Below are positions 62,412 through 64,000 of a stretch of DNA of 64,000 nt, one piece after another. The DNA is from Faecalibacterium sp. CAG:74. Lineage in GTDB: Bacteria > Bacillota > Clostridia > Christensenellales > Aristaeellaceae. The stretch lies in contig FR899900.1 of NCBI GenBank assembly GCA_000437595.1, forward strand, positions 133,721 to 197,720, written 5' to 3'. The translations under genes were made by a program, and so were the position numbers. Positions within the stretch are counted from its first letter, which is position 1, and the number at the start of each line of letters is the position of its first letter. The notes beneath the pieces were generated by a model. It saw only the letters and a program-made list of their open reading frames with translations. It made no database searches and was not told where the DNA came from.

Positions 62412-64000
62412 TTATTCCACCGCCACAATGCGGCCGTCGCCGTAGGGGTTGGCGTACTGTTCGCCCACCACGCCGCCGAGGGTGGTCGTGATGTAGGTAA
62501 TCAGCACCTGATTGTCAACCATCATGTCCTCGCCCAGCACTTCGCAGCCGTCGAACATGGTGTAGCCGTCACCATGGCCAAGCAGCATGTAATTGTGGGA
62601 TGCCAGCGTGTAGGTCTTGTCCAGTTCAAGGGGCTGACCGCCGACCATCACGTTCTTGACGCGGTATTCGCCCGAAACGCGCGTGAACATGCCGTTCTCG
62701 TCCTTCTCGGCGGAGGACGCGACGCCCGTGTGAATCTCGTAAGTCAGACCGGAGACCTGCAGGAAGCCGCCGTTTTCGCTCGGCACAGCGCGTGCGCCCC
62801 ATTCCAGCGCGTCCAGCACCTGCTGACCCGTCACGCGGATGACGCACATGGTGTTGCCAAAGGGATGGACGCTGTAAATGTCGTCAAGCGTGATGTCGCC
62901 CGCTTCAATCTGCTTGCGGATGCCGCCGCCGTTGACGAACGCAATGTCCGCGTTGGACAGCGCGCGGTACGCATCGGCGCACAGGTCACCCAGATTCGTT
63001 TCGGCGTTGCGGACGATGCGGACGGGAGTGCCTTCCGCCGTCACCGCGACGGGGTCATTGACGTAGAGCGGCACCTGAGAGGTCGCAACGACGGTTTGAC
63101 GGATTTCGTCGAGCTTGGCGACCTGCGCCGCCACTGCGTCCGCCGCATCGCCCGTCAGATTCAGCAGCTTCGGCGCGGCAATGTCCACCGTCCAAGTGTA
63201 CAGGCCCGTCGTCAGCTTGCCGTCCTTGGCGATGCGCAGATAGCCGACGGAGGACAGCTTCGTGCCGCAAGCCGCGCGCAGCACCGTCTTGCCCTCGGCG
63301 TTCTTGACTTCGTTGCAAGCCATCGTTTCGTGCGCGTGGCCGTCAAGGAACGCATCAATACCCGTGGTATGCGTGATGACCTCGGTGCTCATGTAGGGCG
63401 AGCAGCTTTCCTCAATGCCCATATGCCCCATGGCAACGACGTACGTTGCGCCTTCCGCGCGCGCCGCATCCACCGCGGACTGCACCGCCGCGTAGAGCTT
63501 ATCGCCCGTTTCATCCTGCATGAAGCCGTAGATGAAGTTGCCCGCATCGTCCTGGAAGTAGACTGGCGTGGAGGATGTAATCGTGTTCGGGGTAGTCATG
63601 CCGACAAAGGCGATTTTCACGCCGTCAAATTCCTTGATGACGTAGGGCGCGAAAACCAACTCATCGCGGCAGGTGAAGTTTGCGGAGATGTAGGGGAATT
63701 TCGCCTGCTTGGTCAGTTCGAGGAAGTTCTCCATGCCGTAATCAAATTCATGATTGCCGGGGATGGCGATGTCGTAGCCGACCGCGTTCATCAGCTCAAT
63801 GATGGCGCTTCCCTTGGTCAGTGTGCCGATGGTTTCGCCCTGAATCGCGTCGCCGTCATCGACAAGCACCACATGGTTGTCTGCCTGCAGGCTGTTGCGC
63901 ATATTCGCCACACCCGCGTAGCCCCAGCCCTGGTCAATGCCGCAATGAACGTCACTGGTAAAGAGCACCACAACGTCCTTGGTCAGCGCGGGGGCTGTGT
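62412..64000 (-). CDS. Secreted 5'-nucleotidase/UDP-sugar hydrolase-like protein (5' end outside window)
   Basis: At least 529 residues; the frame stays open to the right edge, and the visible upstream part APALTKDVVVLFTSD suggests that a signal peptide lies beyond it. The metallophosphatase domain has TSDVHCGIDQG, DDGDAIQGE, IPGNHEFDYG, MGHMGIEE and DGHAHE. From about residue 330 of the visible part a 5_nucleotid_C domain follows (ETNLGDLCADAYR, FVNGGGIRKQIEAGDIT, VHPFGNTM). UshA/YfkN-type enzymes scavenge nucleosides and phosphate outside the cell. Confidence 0.92.
   Translation of the reverse strand, partial: TAPALTKDVVVLFTSDVHCGIDQGWGYAGVANMRNSLQADNHVVLVDDGDAIQGETIGTLTKGSAIIELMNAVGYDIAIPGNHEFDYGMENFLELTKQAKFPYISANFTCRDELVFAPYVIKEFDGVKIAFVGMTTPNTITSSTPVYFQDDAGNFIYGFMQDETGDKLYAAVQSAVDAARAEGATYVVAMGHMGIEESCSPYMSTEVITHTTGIDAFLDGHAHETMACNEVKNAEGKTVLRAACGTKLSSVGYLRIAKDGKLTTGLYTWTVDIAAPKLLNLTGDAADAVAAQVAKLDEIRQTVVATSQVPLYVNDPVAVTAEGTPVRIVRNAETNLGDLCADAYRALSNADIAFVNGGGIRKQIEAGDITLDDIYSVHPFGNTMCVIRVTGQQVLDALEWGARAVPSENGGFLQVSGLTYEIHTGVASSAEKDENGMFTRVSGEYRVKNVMVGGQPLELDKTYTLASHNYMLLGHGDGYTMFDGCEVLGEDMMVDNQVLITYITTTLGGVVGEQYANPYGDGRIVAVE

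Noticed and set aside
1..64000. CRISPR arrays, prophage, integrases or transposases
   Set aside because: No evenly spaced direct repeats and no phage or transposase motifs were seen. The two small palindromic elements have no coding capacity.

Overview
This 64 kb window reads as chromosome of a GC-rich (roughly 55-60% by eye) anaerobic Firmicute of class Clostridia, probably a gut or rumen polysaccharide user. The supports are T-box leaders, HPr kinase, an spoIIAA/spoIIAB pair, RpoZ, GatCAB-type amidotransferase genes, a YesMN-type two-component system and plant-cell-wall genes (a CE15-like esterase, a GH3 glycosidase and a CBM9-like secreted protein). I see no rRNA, tRNA, prophage, transposase, CRISPR array or plasmid gene. 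Coding density is high and most genes have a strong AGGAGG-type ribosome binding site. Many promoters fit the TTGACA-17-TATAAT pattern with a spacer of exactly 17.

Layout. 1-5.6 kb: sugar-sensing locus, with a secreted CBM9-like protein and an ABC substrate-binding protein (cut by the window edge) divergent from a YesM/YesN kinase-regulator pair. 5.7-10 kb: lepA, a SLOG protein, a 161-bp inverted-repeat element, a DUF1622 membrane protein and hemW. 10-16.3 kb (minus): asp23-like, fakA, recG, ppk1. 16.5-20 kb: T-box leader with a probable Tyr specifier, aminotransferase, tyrS, yigZ. 20-24 kb: AraC regulator and a 926-residue secreted CE15-like esterase. 24-31.7 kb (plus): MacA/MacB-type efflux system, OmpR-type two-component system, small alarmone synthetase, a TIM-barrel protein, a YdcZ-type transporter and spoIIAA-spoIIAB without sigF. 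31.7-34.7 kb (minus): yicC, gmk, rpoZ, coaBC. 34.9-38.2 kb: brnQ, ygiQ. 38.3-42.1 kb (minus): DUF2461, phosphohexomutase, PNPOx-like, MazG-like, TetR. 42.2-48.5 kb: GH3 glycosidase, HAD phosphatase, hprK, ROK glucokinase, a secreted or anchored Ntn amidohydrolase. 48.6-56.2 kb: dgt, dnaG, two tandem sigma-70 genes, trmK, nif3-like, zinc-ribbon protein. 56.3-62.3 kb (minus): an operon led by a T-box with a probable Asn specifier and encoding an AspRS-GatC fusion, GatA, GatB and a broken ybaK/ebsC. 62.4-64 kb: a secreted 5'-nucleotidase-like protein, cut by the edge.

The strongest findings are these. (1) A short inverted-repeat element (MITE-like) occurs twice. The second copy sits inside ybaK with a TCA target duplication; deleting the element and one duplicate restores a normal 156-residue YbaK with its conserved C-terminus. 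(2) The transamidation pathway is genetically fused (AspRS-GatC) and its leader carries an AAC specifier, so asparaginyl-tRNA appears to be the sensed product. (3) Two housekeeping-type sigma factors lie in tandem after dnaG, both starting with TTG, one canonical and one diverged. (4) spoIIAA-spoIIAB lack the adjacent sigF.
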